Shown here: positions 55,573 to 64,000 of the stretch, in pieces
Layout: every line of letters starts with the position of its first letter
Position numbering within the stretch: position 1 is the stretch's first letter
The notes under the pieces: generated by a model
Database searches by the model: none
What the model saw: the letters and a program-made list of their open reading frames with translations, nothing else
Told to the model about the DNA's origin: nothing
Made by a program: the position numbers and the translations under genes
NCBI GenBank assembly: GCA_012932865.1
Contig: SAXG01000057.1
Span: 243,229-307,228 of the forward strand
Length of the DNA stretch: 64,000 bases
Direction of reading: 5' to 3'
Origin: Amylostereum areolatum
Taxonomy: Eukaryota; Basidiomycota; Agaricomycetes; Russulales; Stereaceae

Positions 55573-55994
55573 GTCAGAAACGCAGTTTATGAGACCAATG
55601 GAACCGCCTAAGTCGCGACAATGGGAGGAGCAAGAGAGAACAGATGGATTCGAGAGTGTCAGGCCTAGGGTAGTGCAACGTGCGCTACAGTACCATATGA
55701 CGAGATGGATAGTCTAGGGAAAAGGGAAGAGAAACACTGTCCTTATATACAAGTGGGGACGATGGTGCGATGCGATGCGATAGTGGTGCGAGCAGGGGGA
55801 ACAATAAGAAAAGAGTCATGGGGTGGAGGACAAAGGTCCGGAGCAATGATGTCATAGATAAGGATGCGGAACCCCGCTCGGAAGTCCGGGCAATGACGTC
55901 ATTGAAGCATGTGATGCGAAGGAAAGTCATGTGCCGTGTCGCGTTGCGTGTACGAGGTCTGCAAACGAAGAGAGAAATGGAGCGATCCGTGACA
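55573..55994 (-). repeat. 3' LTR of gypsy B'
   Basis: 422 bp, about 20 differences (about 5 %) from the LTRs of B. Many of these are CpG to CpA changes on the plus strand as written. The inner ~50 bp next to the internal region match B exactly. Confidence 0.9.
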
Positions 55995-56489
55995 TTACCC
56001 CCCCTTTAAGACGCGCTTTCGCCTGGAGCGCAATGTCATCTGCAAGGGTAGATGCGAGGAAATCGTCAAAGGAGATGCCGAGGGAACGCACAGGGCGGGG
56101 CGCATTTGGATGGCGTTTGTGGAAGGCGTCGATCATGTCGGTGACTTTTGAGAGCGAGGAGCGAGGGAGCCAGGTATTCTCAGAGTCAGGGTAGCCTGCC
56201 CACTTGACGAGGTATTGTATGCCTTTCTTGTTACGGGTCGGCTTCGAGTCGATGATGTCTTCAACGTCATATTCTTCTTCGTCATCAACAAGGTCAGGCG
56301 GCGGTTGTTCATAGTTTGGACCGTGTGCCGTTGTCTCCTTGTACGCGGTGAGCAGCGAAGCATGGAAGACTGGGTGGATTCTCCACGTCTTCGGCAGCTT
56401 CAGGCGGTAGTTCACTGGGCTAATGATGTCAACGATCTCGAAGGGTCCAAATCGTTTGGCAGCAAGCTTAGCTTTCGGCCTCGTCGTCT
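55927..56489 (-). pseudogene. chromodomain end of Pol, gypsy B', out of frame
   Basis: Same reading as 48625-49187 in B: GPF...VNYRLKLP segment and chromodomain, cut off from Pol by the same short A run. Confidence 0.75.
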
Positions 56490-59400
56490 TCAGGTTTTTG
56501 CCTCGAGCCAGACCTTGTCTCCGACGGCGAACAGTGTCGATTTGCTGATCGTGTCACCATTGTAGTGCTTCATTAAGTCAGATGTGAGGGCAAGGCTGGC
56601 CTTGATCTCCTGTCGGACTTCTTCAAGTTGACGGAGGCGTTCTTCAACTGCAGGGACCTTTGAGGACGGGTTTACGGATGGGTACATCTTGGGGAGGAAG
56701 CCATAGAGGACTTCAAAGGGGGCCTTTCCGGTAGCTGCATGGGTGCGGGAGTTGTGAGAAAACTCGAAGAAGGGCAGCCACTTCACCCAGTCATCTTGAC
56801 GGTAGTTGCAGAATACTCGCAGGAACTGCTCAAGGTTCTGGTTTTCGCGTTCGGTCTGACCATCTGTCTGTGGGTGGTACGCTGTGCTAAGGGCAGACTT
56901 GATCCCGAGCTTCTCGTTGAGTGTACGCATTACCTGCCCAGCAAATTGGGGTCCACGATCCGAGATGATCTTGTCCGCCAAGCCGTAATGTCGGTATACC
57001 TTATCGAAGAGAATGTCGGCCGTGCCATCGCTGGTGATCTTCGTTGTACATGGGGTGGTAACCACCATCTTGGTGAGGCGATCAACCACGACGTTGACGG
57101 CATTATAGCCTTCGCAGTCAGGGAGCTCGACAATGAAGTCGGTAGAGATGACGCCAAATGGTCGGTCGGGTACTTCGTTCGGGATCATGTCGACGTGGGG
57201 TCGGCTGCTCTGTGTCTTTGTCGACTGGCAGATTGCGCATCCTGCTACGAAGTCGCGGACGAAGACAGACATGCCAGGCCACCAATATTCACGACTCACA
57301 AGTTCGTAAGTCTTGAAGCGACCAGGGTGTCCAGCCAGGGGCGATTCATGGTACATTTTTACAATGTCGCATTGCAACCCGTCGTCTGCAGGGACATATA
57401 CCTTTCCTCTAAACAGGACCAGGCCTTCTTCGTAGTTCCACTCTTGAAGGTTCTTAACGAGTGTACGTGGTCCATTCCGTAAGATGGCATCCAGAGCTTG
57501 AACGACCTCAATGTCCTTGGTCTTGCAGTCGCGGATACGTCGTCGGAGTTCGACATCGCCGAGGGAGGTTACTGCTCCTGGCCTTGTTGCACGTATCTGG
57601 AAGTACTTGGGGTCGAGCACGATACGCTCCTTGTTGTCGTTCTCAACGCCCTGCTTGTGATCAGGTCGTCGGGACATTGGGTCTGGGCGATGGGATACTC
57701 CTGGTTTGTGAACGAGCGCGAAGTCAAATCGAGTGAGGAATAGAGCCCAACGTGCCTGTCGGCGGCTCAGCTTCTGTGCCGTCTTGAAGTGCTCCAGGTT
57801 CTTGTGATCTGTCCAGATTTCGACGGTGTCGGGGGCGCCTTCGAGGTAGTGGCGCCAGGCTTCGAGCGCACGGATGATCGCGAGTAGCTCCTTGTCGTAG
57901 ATGTCGTAGTTGCGTTCCGGTTCCGATAGGGCTTTGGACAGATACGCCACTGGATGCCAGTGACCGTCGTCACCTTTCTGCGAGAGTATACCTCCAGTAG
58001 CAAAGTCCGAGGCGTCAACTTCGACAAGGTAGGGTTTCCTTGGATCAGGCATAACTAAGACAGGGGAGGAGGTGAACGCAGCTTTAAGTGCGTTAAACGC
58101 CGTCTGGCATTCCGTCGACCAATTCCATGTGCAGTCCTTCTTTGTTAGGTCGAACAGAGGTCGTGCGATCTTGGAGAAATCCTTGATGAAGCGTCGGTAG
58201 AAGTTACCAAATCCGAGGAAGGATTGTACATCCTTGACCGTCCGGGGTGTCGGCCAGTCCTGGATACCAGCTACCTTGACGGGGTCCATGGCGATCTTGT
58301 CGTGTGAAATAATGAGTCCGAGGTATTCAACGGAGTCCTGCTCGAAGACACATTTCTCTGGCTTAAGGAACAGGTCATTGTCTTGTAGGCGTTGGAGAAC
58401 CTGTCGCACTATGGCACGATGTTCCTCCATAGTTCGAGTGAATACGAGGATGTCGTCCATGTAGATGATGACTTTGCCCGAGTCGATAAGATCCTTGAAA
58501 AGTTCGTTCATCATTGCCTGGAACGTCGCGGGGGAGTTCATAAGGCCGAAGAACATCACCGTAGGTTCAAAGAGGCCACGATTCGTCTTGAACGCAGCCT
58601 TCCACTCGTCGCCTTCCTTGATGCGGACATTGTTGTACCCCCAGCGGACGTCCATCTTGGAGAAGATCTTTGCACCTTTGAGGCGGTCAACAATTTCTGA
58701 GATCAGCGGCAAGGGGTACTCGTTTTTGATGGTACCCTTGTTCAGCTCTCGATAGTCCTGTACAGGCCGCAGCTTCCCATCTTTCTTTTTGACGAAGAAG
58801 AACGGACTTGCCTGCGGTGATTTCGATGGGCGAATGTAGCCCTTCTTCAGGTGGTCGTCGAGGAAGGTATCGAGCTCGATCTGCTCGGAGGGGGAGAGTG
58901 GGTAGATCTTGCAGGGCTTGGGTTCGAAGCCGTCCTTCATGTCGATGGCATGATCCCATGGTCGCCGGTCGGGTAGTCGTTCAGAGGTTTTCTTGTCGAA
59001 TACAGGTGCAAAGTCGTGGTATGGAGGGGGAACCAAGTCTTCAAAGGTTTGCGGGCGTGCATTTTCCCTTGAGTGCTCTGCAAGCTCTTGCGCCTTGGTG
59101 AAGCCCGCTCGGATTGGTACTGCCTCCGGGTTGGGGCCGTCAACCTCAGGAAGAATCCCAGCACGACGCAGGCCATTGATCTCCCAGTCTCGGAAGACCC
59201 TGGGCCGTTCGTCGTCGTCTTCAGTGAAAAGGCGGGCAGGTAAAGGTGAGAGATGGAATGTGCGGATGCGAACTCCTTTGACCCTGCGCGCGGGGATGAC
59301 ATACGTAGGGATAGGGGCCCAGGAGACATACACTGGTTCTGGGAAGGGGTCGTCCGGGACTAGAGGTACCTTAGGGGCCGCATCAGCTCGAACGTTTTGC

Positions 59401-60020
59401 TGTGATTGGGTCGACGATGGTGTTCGCGGCTTTGTTGCAAGGTTTGTCACGGTCGGTTCGGAGAGGGTGCAGGAGGGAGGGCAGCGGAGCATGTCAACGC
59501 GATCTTGCTGCCAGTCTATGGTGGGGTTATGCTCATCGAGCCAGTCTGTTCCAAGGATCATATCGTGATCACCGATGTCGGTGATGAAGAACTCAGCTTC
59601 TTCCTCATGGTATGCCTTCGAGTCTTGCGAGTATATCCGGATCCGTTGGGTCGTCGTATCACGCACCCAGCCCATGATGTTCTCGGTGCCGTCCACGTTA
59701 CGCACGGGGAACGGGTTTTCTAGTTTTCTTGTAGTCAGCTTCTTGCGTTCAGCGAAGCTTCGGTTGATGATGATTCCTTCTGCACCGCTGTCAAGCAGTG
59801 CCTCTGCGTCGATTTGTCGGCCTGTCGCTCGTCCAATCATTTTGACCTTGAGCGTTATCGAGGGTGTCTGCCTGTTCTTCGTGACAGTAGAGAGGTGCAC
59901 ACACGATGGATACGATTGCTCACATGAGGTCATAGATGATAATACAGAAAAGCGATTGTAAGATGCCGATGATACAAGTCCTTTGCCTCCGCCAGACGAC
60001 GCGACTGGGGGGCATTTCAA
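56490..60020 (-). CDS. Pol polyprotein of gypsy B' (PR-RT-RH-IN)
   Basis: The translation is the same as that of the B pol (45094-48624), including the stop after VWLEAKT. Protease, RT (YMDDILVF), RNase H and integrase motifs are all intact. Entry is again by the T5 slip at the end of gag. See the B entry for domain details. Confidence 0.9.
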   Translation of the reverse strand: MKCPPVASSGGGKGLVSSASYNRFSVLSSMTSCEQSYPSCVHLSTVTKNRQTPSITLKVKMIGRATGRQIDAEALLDSGAEGIIINRSFAERKKLTTRKLENPFPVRNVDGTENIMGWVRDTTTQRIRIYSQDSKAYHEEEAEFFITDIGDHDMILGTDWLDEHNPTIDWQQDRVDMLRCPPSCTLSEPTVTNLATKPRTPSSTQSQQNVRADAAPKVPLVPDDPFPEPVYVSWAPIPTYVIPARRVKGVRIRTFHLSPLPARLFTEDDDERPRVFRDWEINGLRRAGILPEVDGPNPEAVPIRAGFTKAQELAEHSRENARPQTFEDLVPPPYHDFAPVFDKKTSERLPDRRPWDHAIDMKDGFEPKPCKIYPLSPSEQIELDTFLDDHLKKGYIRPSKSPQASPFFFVKKKDGKLRPVQDYRELNKGTIKNEYPLPLISEIVDRLKGAKIFSKMDVRWGYNNVRIKEGDEWKAAFKTNRGLFEPTVMFFGLMNSPATFQAMMNELFKDLIDSGKVIIYMDDILVFTRTMEEHRAIVRQVLQRLQDNDLFLKPEKCVFEQDSVEYLGLIISHDKIAMDPVKVAGIQDWPTPRTVKDVQSFLGFGNFYRRFIKDFSKIARPLFDLTKKDCTWNWSTECQTAFNALKAAFTSSPVLVMPDPRKPYLVEVDASDFATGGILSQKGDDGHWHPVAYLSKALSEPERNYDIYDKELLAIIRALEAWRHYLEGAPDTVEIWTDHKNLEHFKTAQKLSRRQARWALFLTRFDFALVHKPGVSHRPDPMSRRPDHKQGVENDNKERIVLDPKYFQIRATRPGAVTSLGDVELRRRIRDCKTKDIEVVQALDAILRNGPRTLVKNLQEWNYEEGLVLFRGKVYVPADDGLQCDIVKMYHESPLAGHPGRFKTYELVSREYWWPGMSVFVRDFVAGCAICQSTKTQSSRPHVDMIPNEVPDRPFGVISTDFIVELPDCEGYNAVNVVVDRLTKMVVTTPCTTKITSDGTADILFDKVYRHYGLADKIISDRGPQFAGQVMRTLNEKLGIKSALSTAYHPQTDGQTERENQNLEQFLRVFCNYRQDDWVKWLPFFEFSHNSRTHAATGKAPFEVLYGFLPKMYPSVNPSSKVPAVEERLRQLEEVRQEIKASLALTSDLMKHYNGDTISKSTLFAVGDKVWLEAKT

Positions 60021-61042
60021 AAATCCTGCGATTCCAGGATATCCTTCAACAGCGCTACTGCCTGCTCCTTGCCTTCCGCGTCCAGATCCTTCAGCTGGCG
60101 AGTGATCGCCGCGATGGTTTTGGATGGGTCGGGAGCTCCTTTCGCAGTGGACGAAGCCATGTTCGTCGGCAGGGGAGGGGCCTTGGACCCAGTCTCTACT
60201 GCGCCCACCCGTCGCGCGCTCGAGTCGCGGTTGGGGCAGTCGCGAGAGACGTGACCGGCTTGCCGACACAGGAAGCACTTGCCTTCGCGCATCATCTTTG
60301 CGTGCTCGTCGTCCGTCAGCTTTGCAGGGCGGGTCGAGGTGTTGGTGAAGGCGCCGACTCGGCGCGACGAGGAGTCGTTGGTTGAACCATTCGAGGTGAG
60401 CGCGACAGTCCCCTTGGACTGACTGCTCTTCCTCTCCGGGTTCTCTTCGAGCCACTGGTGGTTGATGCGGCGGGCGCGCTCCTTCCACTCCGCGAGCTTG
60501 GTGGGGAACGGGTACGACCGGGCCACCTGCTTGCCGAGGTCACGCTGAAGTCCCTTCTTGAAAAAGTGGATTAGCGCCTCGTCGTCGTATGCTGACATGG
60601 TTGCCAGCATCTCAAACTCGGTGATAAAGTCAGTGACGTCCCGGGTGGTCATTGCGAGCTCGTTGATCTTACGCTGAGCCTCTATCTTCGGATCGACGGG
60701 CACGAAGTCTTTGCCAAACCTCTCGAAGAGCTCTTTGTAGGAGTTATAGTGGAGTGTTGGGGGCGTGGGGTCGAGGGTGTCGGCGTCTTCCTTCTCGTCT
60801 TCGTCGGCGAAGAGTTCCATGCGGCGATGCGTGGCCCAGGCTTTTGCCGTGTCGTCCTCCATCAGGCTGAGGAGGAGCATCATCTTGGCGTCATCTGTGG
60901 CATAAACATCTTTGTTAACGCGCAGGAACATGCGGAGCTCAAGGGAGAACCGGAGGGTGTCGCGTCTATCGCCTTTGAATGGCTTTGGCTTGGGGCCGAT
61001 CTCCCGCTTGGAGACGGCAGGTTTGGATTCGGCATCGGACAT
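60017..61042 (-). CDS. Gag with CCHC knuckle, gypsy B'
   Basis: The same 341-residue protein as in B. Here the frame is also open upstream of the ATG, without the 4-bp deletion seen in B (FLTPADFLVAKQVEDEVEEA), so Gag is probably longer at its N-terminus, up to the C insertion. Confidence 0.85.
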   Translation of the reverse strand: MSDAESKPAVSKREIGPKPKPFKGDRRDTLRFSLELRMFLRVNKDVYATDDAKMMLLLSLMEDDTAKAWATHRRMELFADEDEKEDADTLDPTPPTLHYNSYKELFERFGKDFVPVDPKIEAQRKINELAMTTRDVTDFITEFEMLATMSAYDDEALIHFFKKGLQRDLGKQVARSYPFPTKLAEWKERARRINHQWLEENPERKSSQSKGTVALTSNGSTNDSSSRRVGAFTNTSTRPAKLTDDEHAKMMREGKCFLCRQAGHVSRDCPNRDSSARRVGAVETGSKAPPLPTNMASSTAKGAPDPSKTIAAITRQLKDLDAEGKEQAVALLKDILESQDF

Positions 61043-61488
61043 CTTGTCGAAGGGGAGGGGGACGGTGAGGGATTGGGCGAGTTCTTGATCAAGGCGGCGT
61101 AGGGTTTCTCGTTGGCGTTCTTCTGCTTCTTCGACTTCGTCCTCAACTTGTTTTGCGACAAGGAAGTCGGCGGGGGTGAGGAATTGCTGGTTATGATGCC
61201 ACGACCAGTGATCTTGGACGGGACTGAATGAAGTGGGCTGCCACTCAACTACTGATCGTCCTGGGGTTCCGTTCTTGTTCCGTCTATAGGCGTACCACTT
61301 CCCAGTTGTGTCGTTGTGGTTGATCCCTTCTGGGACTTCGATTACAGTATGTCGACGGGGTGGGGGCGAGTTGGTCGGAGGGGGGTTCAGGAAGCGCTGT
61401 AGAACGTCCGCAGCGGTGGCAAAATCCGATTCTTCGACGTAGGGTTGTTCGTCGCGGTCGTCGAAGTACCAGTCTCGAAGTTGCCGGT

Positions 61489-62155
61489 TGTCATGAACGG
61501 TCTATAATTTTCTTTTTACTTTACATCGGTTACACGCTTTAGGACTTATTGGCTTATCACCGGCCCGGCTCCACTTCGGCCCGGACCCGGTTCATCTATA
61601 TCCCACCCGGGCCCACGTGACTCATCTCGGCCCAGGTCTGACTCCTTTCCCCTGACTCATGCTGTACAATACTGACTCATGTTGTGCTCTTTTACATACG
61701 ACTGCTTACTTATACTTGGTCTGCTTACTGATCGCCGTGTATTGGTTGCTTACCTAAGTCTCTCTCCTCTCATGTATATAAGGCTCCCTCTCGCTGTACA
61801 TATTCCCTATCTCGAGCTAGTCAATCCTACCGACTTTGCTTGCTTTCCCTCGTCTGTCGCCGTGTCTGATCGGCTCCCCTCTGTCGTCCTCTTCCTCTGT
61901 CAGCTTTGTCGTAACTTGGTGCTGTCGCACTAGTCGTTGCTGACATAAGCTCGAGATCTCCTTATCCTTGCACCACCCTACGACCGTCCCTACGTACTGT
62001 AGCGTAGTAGTAGTAGTACCCGTCTGGTACTGACTTCATTCTTCCCCCCGTGCCACCCTAGACCGTTGCCCCCAGAGTACGCGACTCGTTACCGTGACAT
62101 TGTGGTCGTGCGCACGTATACCGTTGCCGGCTTGACGTTTCCTTGAAACGTTACA
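61489..62155 (+). repeat. 5' LTR of element C (right border ambiguous)
   Basis: Starts TGTCATG. The right end is either GTTACA at 62155 or GTGACA at 62099, both ending in CA. TATA box TATATAAG at 61775-61782; 34 nt on is 61809 (ATCTCGAG), the same spacing as in A and B. I prefer 62155 because a partial complement of that start (CTCGAGA, 62160-62166) then lies close behind the LTR. Confidence 0.6.
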
Positions 62156-62159
62156 CCTA

Positions 62160-62166
62160 CTCGAGA
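62160..62166 (+). promoter_or_regulatory. possible self-priming site of element C
   Basis: CTCGAGA is complementary to TCTCGAG at 61810-61816, at the predicted transcript start. Only seven bases pair and the core CTCGAG is a palindrome, so this is weaker than in A and B. Confidence 0.35.
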
Positions 62167-62417
62167 CTCTCCAATACCAGGAGTTGAAAGCTCAGAGGTG
62201 ACAGTAGAAGGTGCACCTTTGGTGTAGGAAACGAGTAAAAGCGGCGAAAGGAAAGCGGTTTAGGAAGTCTTTGGGCTCGTGTCCCCTAGACGAAGAGACA
62301 GCCAACAGGTCGAGAAGACTGAGGCAGACCGTCTTGCGATCTCATAACAGAACCACCTTCCCTCGACAAAATCTTCCCTTGCCGCACAGAGTAACCATTT
62401 CGACTGGGGGCTCGTGC

Positions 62418-62819
62418 ATGGAAGATTGGCGCTCGCAAGTACAAGAATTCATCCCCATCAGCCACGACACTATCATCTCCCTCATCAACGAATCTAAAGA
62501 CCCTTGGGCCTGGCACAATTGGAAGGTTGCCCTCAGCGTAGAAGAACTTGAAGACTCCGTCATAGACGTCCACTTCTATTGCCTCAAAATAAGCGAACAA
62601 GGAACCGGAAACCGCTACGTCCACTTCTGCCCATACGTCACCTACTGCTACAAACTCGAGCAACCCCCAAAGTCCTTCTACGTGCCCAACGAGAAAATAC
62701 CAGTGGACACTCGACACACCCACCGCCTCCTTACACCAGGCAACACCCCCAGCCCCACACCAGAGCCAGAGGTCATCGACCTCACCCAGCCAGAGGTCAT
62801 CGACCTCACCCACTTATAA
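62418..62819 (+). CDS. leader protein of element C with two VIDLT SUMO-interacting motifs
   Basis: ATG 62418 gives 133 residues: MEDWRSQVQEFIPISHDTII, then DPWAWHNWKVALSVEELEDS and RYVHFCPYVTYCYKLEQPPK, then a Pro-rich linker and the end PEVIDLTQPEVIDLTHL with TAA at 62817-62819. VIDLT is the core of the well-known SUMO-interacting motif of PIAS-type proteins, here in two tandem copies. After the stop the same frame stays open with a Ser/Asp-rich acidic stretch (SDSSSDSDTDVEDE), which normally follows such motifs, so the stop may be a mutation or a readthrough point. Position and size match the first leader segment of element B. Confidence 0.5.
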   Translation: MEDWRSQVQEFIPISHDTIISLINESKDPWAWHNWKVALSVEELEDSVIDVHFYCLKISEQGTGNRYVHFCPYVTYCYKLEQPPKSFYVPNEKIPVDTRHTHRLLTPGNTPSPTPEPEVIDLTQPEVIDLTHL

Positions 62820-63257
62820 ACAATTCCCTCGTTCGGACTCAACGGCTCCGACTCCAGTTCTGACTCCGACACCGACGTCGAGGACGAAAACTGCTACATA
62901 TATCCCCTCCCCCTAGGCTTCACTGAACGAGGAGGAAACGACTTCTTTGTCCAACTCGGAGACACCACTGTCGAAGTCGCCTTTGTAGCAACCCAAACAA
63001 GTGGCATCAGTTGGTACTTCGCCAACGAAAGCCAAGACGACCTCACTGAAGCCGACTTCAATCTCATCGCCGCCTCTGCCCTACCACCTGTTACCAACGA
63101 AGACTTCTCTGACCTCGACGAACCAGTCATGGCTGCCCAATGGATCCGCACCGACCCCCAACCCCCCTCTCCCCGCCGAGCTTGCCAACTGCACCGAAAT
63201 TGGTGGAACATGGAACATTGTCATCGGCCAAACTGGCTCTCCCATCCAACACATGAA
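62820..63257 (+). pseudogene. second leader segment of element C
   Basis: Open in the same frame as the VIDLT ORF: CYIYPLPLGFTERGGNDFFV, DTTVEVAFVATQTSGISWYF and DDLTEADFNLIAASALPP. Its protein-like part ends near 63165, where the meaningful reading changes frame inside a C-rich run. It has an internal ATG at 63129 (MAAQWIRTD). Confidence 0.4.
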
Positions 63258-63790
63258 TAACGGCACCGACGATGCATGGCTCATGGAAGTAAATGGCCAA
63301 TGGGTCGCCATCCCTGCCGTGCTTGTTGCCGCCCTCAACCTGCCACCCCCCCACCGTCAACGTCACCGCCCCCCCCCCATCACCGTCAACCCCCCTGCGG
63401 TCACTGTTAGCGCCCCCAGCCGCCGCCGCCGCCAGACCCCCTCGAAAGAAGGTCCACGCGAAAACTCCTGAAGGCTTCTCTGGGAAACGAGAGGACTTCA
63501 ACGACTGGATGCGGTCATGCGAGGAGTACATGCGAGCCGCCGAGGATGACCTCGTGACGGACAAGGACAAAGTACTCTTCATCCTCACCTACATGACAGG
63601 GGAGGCAGCACGCACCTGGAAGGCCGAGTACGAAGATGCGCACCTAGCCAATGGAGCCATGGTCGCCTGGGTGGACTTCCACAAGGCACTCAAAGGCGCG
63701 TTCACCGACGTCAATGAGCAGCACCGTGCCGCGGTCGAACTGGACGGGTTCAAACAGACGAAGGGTACCACCCCGCTGCGTGCGTTTTAA
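63165..63790 (+). pseudogene. Gag of element C, frameshifted at C runs
   Basis: Two frames are needed: first CTEIGGTWNIVIGQTGSPIQ and DAWLMEVNGQWVAIPAVLVA, then after a long C run (about 63343-63385) a Gag core: KTPEGFSGKREDFNDWMRSC, DKDKVLFILTYMTGEAARTW and WVDFHKALKGAFTDVNEQHR. It stops at TAA 63788-63790 after TTPLRAF, earlier than a Gag of this type normally ends. The breaks fall at homopolymer C runs, so they may be replication or sequencing slips. Confidence 0.55.
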
Positions 63791-64000
63791 GGTCCTCACC
63801 CTCCTGTCACAGTCCATCAATCAGAATGATGCGCTCCTGGTCCTCATTTCTGAGGACAGTGACCGCTGAATAGATGGAGTCGATGGTCCGGGTATTAGAG
63901 TTTGTGCTTTAAGCAGTCGACATGAGGTGATGGGGGTCCTGCGCCGGGGTACCAGCTTCCTTGCCAGTTTGTTCAAACCTGGCAACGTATTCAGGGTGGT
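63791..64000. other. unassigned end of window
   Basis: After the Gag core the sequence no longer reads as Gag in any plus-strand frame. It may be another insertion or a rearranged part of element C; too little is present to say. Confidence 0.3.

Larger units (their letters stand above)
55573..61488 (-). mobile_element. Ty3/gypsy chromovirus B', inverted second copy of B
   Basis: A minus-strand copy corresponding to B positions 43630-49539. Its 3' LTR is at the low-coordinate end. The 5' LTR and about 760 bp of leader are absent because element C starts here, in the middle of B'. Only one flank is visible (GGTGC at 55568-55572 before the LTR), so its target duplication cannot be checked. It lies 50 bp after the Plavaka stop codon, presumably in the transposon's 3' region. 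Confidence 0.9.
61489..64000 (+). mobile_element. LTR retrotransposon C, 5' part, inserted in B'
   Basis: Begins with TGTCATGAACGG exactly where homology of B' to B stops. It contains an LTR with TATA box, a leader ORF, and Gag sequence. The rest, including pol and the 3' LTR, is outside the window, so assignment to Ty3/gypsy rests on the Gag pattern only. Confidence 0.7.

Noticed and set aside
56739..59568. Long plus-strand frames over B' (up to 247 codons) considered as genes
   Set aside because: They are antisense shadows of gag-pol, and the same frames appear opposite the pol of B on the minus strand.
55573..61488. B' first considered a 5'-truncated copy
   Set aside because: The break coincides with the TG start of another LTR that has its own TATA box, so interruption by element C explains it better.

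Overview
The window is nuclear DNA of a filamentous basidiomycete, most likely an Agaricomycete. The evidence is the overall high GC, many short GT-AG introns (about 50-75 nt), a multi-pass membrane protein of an agaricomycete-type family, an F-box/LRR-like protein, a NACHT-WD40 NLR, a Plavaka-type DNA transposon and Ty3/gypsy chromoviruses. Species cannot be set from sequence alone. Exon joins are my own readings of splice sites and frame, not transcript data.

Positions 1-24,900 are a fairly dense housekeeping region. In order: a multi-pass membrane protein (+); an HMG/YABBY-like chromatin protein (-), sharing a divergent promoter with a catalytically dead RNase H-fold protein whose tail carries four V-K-x-E SUMO-type motifs (+); an F-box-like protein (-), divergent from ORC1 (+); a small cysteine-rich zinc protein (+); a long coiled-coil protein with a C-terminal hydrophobic segment (+); an ARO8/kynurenine-type aminotransferase (+); an intron-containing tRNA-Phe (-); and a PPS1-like dual-specificity phosphatase (+).

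Positions 24,900-30,422 hold one large NLR-type gene: C2 domain, helical linker, NACHT ATPase, 14 near-identical WD40 repeats (two seven-blade propellers) and a conserved C-terminal exon.

From about 31.5 kb to the window end the DNA is a stack of transposons. A Plavaka-type DNA transposon has a subterminal ACTTG/CAAGT cluster, an uncharacterised minus-strand gene and a divergent transposase gene. A gypsy element (A, 37,985-55,272, 511-bp LTRs, CCCAT target duplication) sits in its last coding exon. A second gypsy element (B, 42,448-49,539, 420-bp LTRs, TCCCC duplication) sits in the pol gene of A. Just past the Plavaka stop codon lies an inverted second copy of B (B'), and a third LTR element (C) begins inside B' and runs off the window. 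A and B both look self-primed in the Tf1/sushi manner: the predicted 5' end of the transcript is complementary to the site next to the 5' LTR. Both also end gag with a T5 run across the stop codon, matching a -1 shift into pol. Element A has three unusual ORFs between pol and its 3' LTR, and element C encodes a leader protein with two tandem VIDLT SUMO-interacting motifs.
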